NCBI GenBank assembly: GCA_965203605.1
Contig: OZ241902.1
Location: forward strand, 3,658,001-3,722,000
From: JAPOUP01 sp965203605
GTDB taxonomy: Bacteria; Pseudomonadota; Alphaproteobacteria; Rhodobacterales; Rhodobacteraceae
Direction of reading: 5' to 3'
Length of the DNA stretch: 64,000 nt
Shown: positions 61,867 to 64,000 of the stretch, one piece after another
How the letters are laid out: every line of letters starts with the position of its first letter
Position numbering within the stretch: position 1 is the first letter of the stretch
The notes under the pieces: generated by a model
Database searches by the model: none
Seen by the model: the letters and a program-made list of their open reading frames with translations, nothing else
What the model was told of the DNA's origin: nothing
Translations under genes and position numbers: made by a program

Positions 61867-61895
61867 TTCAGGGAACCGGAAGTGAACGAAGGAGG
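61867..61895 (+). repeat. Short dispersed repeat, copy 2
   Basis: Second copy of the 29-bp motif described at 59478-59506, 112 bp beyond hemC and close to the end of the convergent oxidase gene. Confidence 0.45.
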
Positions 61896-61910
61896 TGGCG
61901 TGGACGGGGC

Positions 61911-63323
61911 CTACGCTCCCGGAACCACCTTGCCGGGGTTCAGTATCCCCTTGGGATCAAGGGCGGATTTCACCATGCGCATGACCTCGATCGCCACCGC
62001 ATTCTTTCTTCGCTGCATGGACGGCAGCTTTGCCAGGCCGATTCCGTGCTCAGCCGAGAAGGTGCCACCGAGTGATCGCGTGACAGACTCGACCCTTTCA
62101 CGAATTGCATCGATGTCGGCCGGGTCGCTCGAGGATGGAAACACGACGTAATGTATGTTGCCGTCGCCCAAATGAGCCACCGCCATTGGTTCGGCATCCA
62201 TTTTGAAGTCCGATAGTGCCCTTTCCATCTCATCGAAGAAGTCGGGCACCCTGTCGGTGGGGACGGCAATATCGTTGTCAACCATTGGAAGTCGCCAGAG
62301 AATGACCTCGGCCGCGTCTTCCCGCCGTTTCCACATCTCGACTCTCTGGGCTTCGGATCGCGCGACGATGGCCTCGAGTACCAGCCCTTCGTCCATTGCA
62401 TCCGCCAGCTCGTACTCAAGGTTACTGACCACGGGGATACTACCGTCACTCTTCGGCGCGGCGTCACGTGGGGCTGTAGCGCCGACCTCGACCATTATGT
62501 TGACGTCGTGCAGCCGTTCGAATGGGGAGCGAGATCCCTGGATGTGGTTCACATGGCGTTCGATGTAGGCCCGCGGCATATATTCGAATGCCTCGACGCC
62601 GCCTCCGGTCGCGGCCTGAAGCCGATTCAGCAATGTGAGTGCGTCGTGCAGACTTCTGGCCGCAACCATCGCAGTGGCATACGACTTCGGTTTGGGGAAC
62701 AACCGTAGCACCGCTCCGGTTATGATCCCGAGAGTGCCTTCAGCCCCTACGAAGAGGTTGCGAAGATCATAGCCAGAGTTGTCCTTGTGAAGTTCAGTCA
62801 TGAGATCCATGATCCGCCCATCGGCGAGAACGACCTCGATCCCCAGGCAAAGACCGCGTGTCGAACCGTAACGTACGACATTCGAGCCGCCGGCATTCGT
62901 GGAGAGCGCACCGCCGATCATTGCGGAGCCTCGTGCACCGAATGTCAGCGGAAAAACAAGGTCATGCTCTTCACAGGCATCGTGCAGGGATGACAGAATG
63001 ACACCGGCCTCCACCACAGCGATGCGGGCCTCGGGGCGGATTTCGCGGATCCTGTTCATTCGGTCCAGTGAGAGCATCAGTGTGCCATCGGCATAGGTGC
63101 CGCCGGAAAGCCCGGTGTTGCCAGCGACAGGAACCACTGGTGTACCGGTGTCATGAGCCAGCCCCATCACTCTCGAGACCTCTTCGGTGGACCCCGGACG
63201 CACCACAGCGATGGGATCGGAAAAGTACCTTCTGGTACTGTCAGTTGTATACGCTGCACAGGCCTTGCCCGTCAGCACATGGTTGGCTCCCACAGCTTCA
63301 GAGAGCCGTTCGGCAAGTGTCAT
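61911..63323 (-). CDS. FAD-linked oxidase, glycolate oxidase GlcD / D-lactate dehydrogenase family
   Basis: A 470-residue flavoprotein of the VAO/GlcD type. The FAD-binding N-terminal domain shows PVVPVAGNTGLSGGTYADGT (about 65-84), GARGSAMIGGALSTNAGGSN (about 130-149) and VGAEGTLGIITGAVLRLFP; the C-terminal FAD_oxidase_C domain has VAHLGDGNIHY and FSAEHGIGLAKL. It would oxidise a 2-hydroxy acid such as D-lactate or glycolate. ATG 63323 has GAGGAGG at 8 nt; the frame runs on to 63392 without coding features. Neither glcE nor glcF is beside it, which favours the single-subunit D-lactate dehydrogenase type. Confidence 0.9.
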   Translation of the reverse strand: MTLAERLSEAVGANHVLTGKACAAYTTDSTRRYFSDPIAVVRPGSTEEVSRVMGLAHDTGTPVVPVAGNTGLSGGTYADGTLMLSLDRMNRIREIRPEARIAVVEAGVILSSLHDACEEHDLVFPLTFGARGSAMIGGALSTNAGGSNVVRYGSTRGLCLGIEVVLADGRIMDLMTELHKDNSGYDLRNLFVGAEGTLGIITGAVLRLFPKPKSYATAMVAARSLHDALTLLNRLQAATGGGVEAFEYMPRAYIERHVNHIQGSRSPFERLHDVNIMVEVGATAPRDAAPKSDGSIPVVSNLEYELADAMDEGLVLEAIVARSEAQRVEMWKRREDAAEVILWRLPMVDNDIAVPTDRVPDFFDEMERALSDFKMDAEPMAVAHLGDGNIHYVVFPSSSDPADIDAIRERVESVTRSLGGTFSAEHGIGLAKLPSMQRRKNAVAIEVMRMVKSALDPKGILNPGKVVPGA

Positions 63324-63546
63324 TGCCAATCCTCCTCGCGGGACTGGAATCGAAATGCCCGGTTTCCGGCTGTAGGGCAAGCGGAACCGCATGTACGCTG
63401 CACTGGCAGCCCTGTCGACCGCCGCTTTACGAAAGAGGCAGGTTTGAGGGTGCCCGGACCGCTTCTGGTTGTCTGCGGACTGTCATTTAGGTATTCCCAT
63501 GCGGAAATGCCGTCTGGGCGGAGATCGGATCATCAGGGATTGGGCG

Positions 63547-64000
63547 ATGGAAAGAAACGCAAAGTATCCCGGATCCTGTGACGACTGTCCCATCAGGTAC
63601 AGCGCCGTCTGTTCAAGATGCGAACCAGACGAAATGGTGCGGTTGGAAGCTGCGAAACGATACCGTAGCTATATTGCCGGCGAGCGGGTTGTCTGGGCCG
63701 GAGACGGGATGGAGTTCGTGGCTTCGGTTGTAAGCGGGACGGCGATGCTGAGCCAGACCATGGCGGATGGGCGGACCCAGATGGTCGGTCTTCTGCTGCC
63801 ATCGGACTTTCTCGGGCGTCCGGGACGTTCTGTCGCGCCCTACGATGTGACCGCCGCTTCGGATCTCACACTCTGCTGTTTCCGGAGAAAGTCATTCGAG
63901 GAGACGATGCGGCGGTCGCCGCGGGTCGGCCAGCGGCTCCTGGAGATGACTTTGGATGAACTCGATGCGGCTCGCGAGTGGATGCTTGTGCTGGGCCGCA
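63547..64000 (+). CDS. fnrL: Fnr-type anaerobic regulator FnrL, 5' part
   Basis: The first 151 residues of a Crp/Fnr regulator; the window ends before its helix-turn-helix. Cys11, Cys14, Cys22 and Cys25 form the N-terminal cluster region (CDDCPIRYSAVCSRC), and Cys110/Cys111 in LTLCCFRRK is the central ligand, so it can carry an oxygen-sensitive [4Fe-4S] cluster. VVSGTAMLSQTM and the dimerisation helix LLEMTLDELDAAREWMLVLG are very close to the FnrL of purple nonsulfur and related bacteria. FnrL controls microaerobic heme synthesis and respiration, which fits hemC and hemE nearby. I saw no clear TTGAT-N4-ATCAA box in the heme intergenic region. Confidence 0.9.
   Translation, partial: MERNAKYPGSCDDCPIRYSAVCSRCEPDEMVRLEAAKRYRSYIAGERVVWAGDGMEFVASVVSGTAMLSQTMADGRTQMVGLLLPSDFLGRPGRSVAPYDVTAASDLTLCCFRRKSFEETMRRSPRVGQRLLEMTLDELDAAREWMLVLGR

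Noticed and set aside
1..64000. CRISPR array, rRNA, tRNA, prophage or replication origin
   Set aside because: No regularly spaced identical repeats, rRNA or tRNA signatures, phage structural genes or dnaA-box clusters were noticed when reading the window.

Overview
The window reads as a chromosomal segment of a GC-rich alphaproteobacterium, most likely of the Rhodobacterales. Pointers are an FnrL-type Fnr regulator, a PgeF-MidA-Lgt gene run, UbiK, a Trm112/UbiH/amidase neighbourhood and many sugar ABC and TRAP transporters. No rRNA, tRNA or CRISPR array was found.

Layout. (1) 1-9.2 kb: a plus-strand myo-inositol operon with a CUT2 ABC transporter (5' end cut by the window), an SDR, IolG, IolC-DUF2090, IolD, a small membrane protein and IolB. 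trxB faces it. (2) 10.4-21.5 kb: an accessory, defence-like island holding a type III restriction-modification pair (res, mod), a truncated IS30 transposase, a broken antitoxin, the 3' stub of a lost gene, a SLOG-domain gene coupled to a Thoeris-ThsB-like TIR gene, a GSU2403-type nucleotidyltransferase, a decayed IS5-family element and a stray fragment of pgeF. (3) 21.6-38.2 kb: a sugar or sugar-acid catabolic region with a CUT2 transporter plus RraA-like enzyme, an SDR, a LacI regulator, an IlvD/Edd dehydratase, an amidohydrolase, a GMC oxidoreductase, a dead ISAs1-family element and a complete CUT1 transporter. Four related palindromes centred on TAACGTTA tie this region into one probable LacI regulon. 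(4) 39.2-48.2 kb: housekeeping genes (AsnC/Lrp regulator, pgeF, midA, lgt, ubiK, xth, thioredoxin-TPR protein, LON-domain protein, Trm112, UbiH-type hydroxylase, amidase). (5) 48.2-50.9 kb: sparse accessory DNA with a Uma2-family gene, a small coiled-coil membrane protein and a BrnA-type antitoxin relic. (6) 50.9-64 kb: djlA, parC, a sulfatase/TetR/TRAP-transporter locus with a palindromic operator candidate, divergent hemE and hemC, a GlcD-type oxidase, and the 5' part of fnrL running off the end.

How it works together. The inositol operon imports and degrades inositol up to the IolB/IolC/IolD steps (IolE is not in view). The LacI region couples two unrelated ABC importers to oxidation (SDR, GMC), possible lactone opening (amidohydrolase), dehydration (IlvD/Edd) and cleavage (RraA-like); the substrate cannot be read from sequence. 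The most unusual system is the SLOG-TIR pair inside the defence island: it resembles Thoeris in its TIR protein but lacks a recognisable SIR2 or Macro-type effector, and its upstream partner gene has been beheaded.
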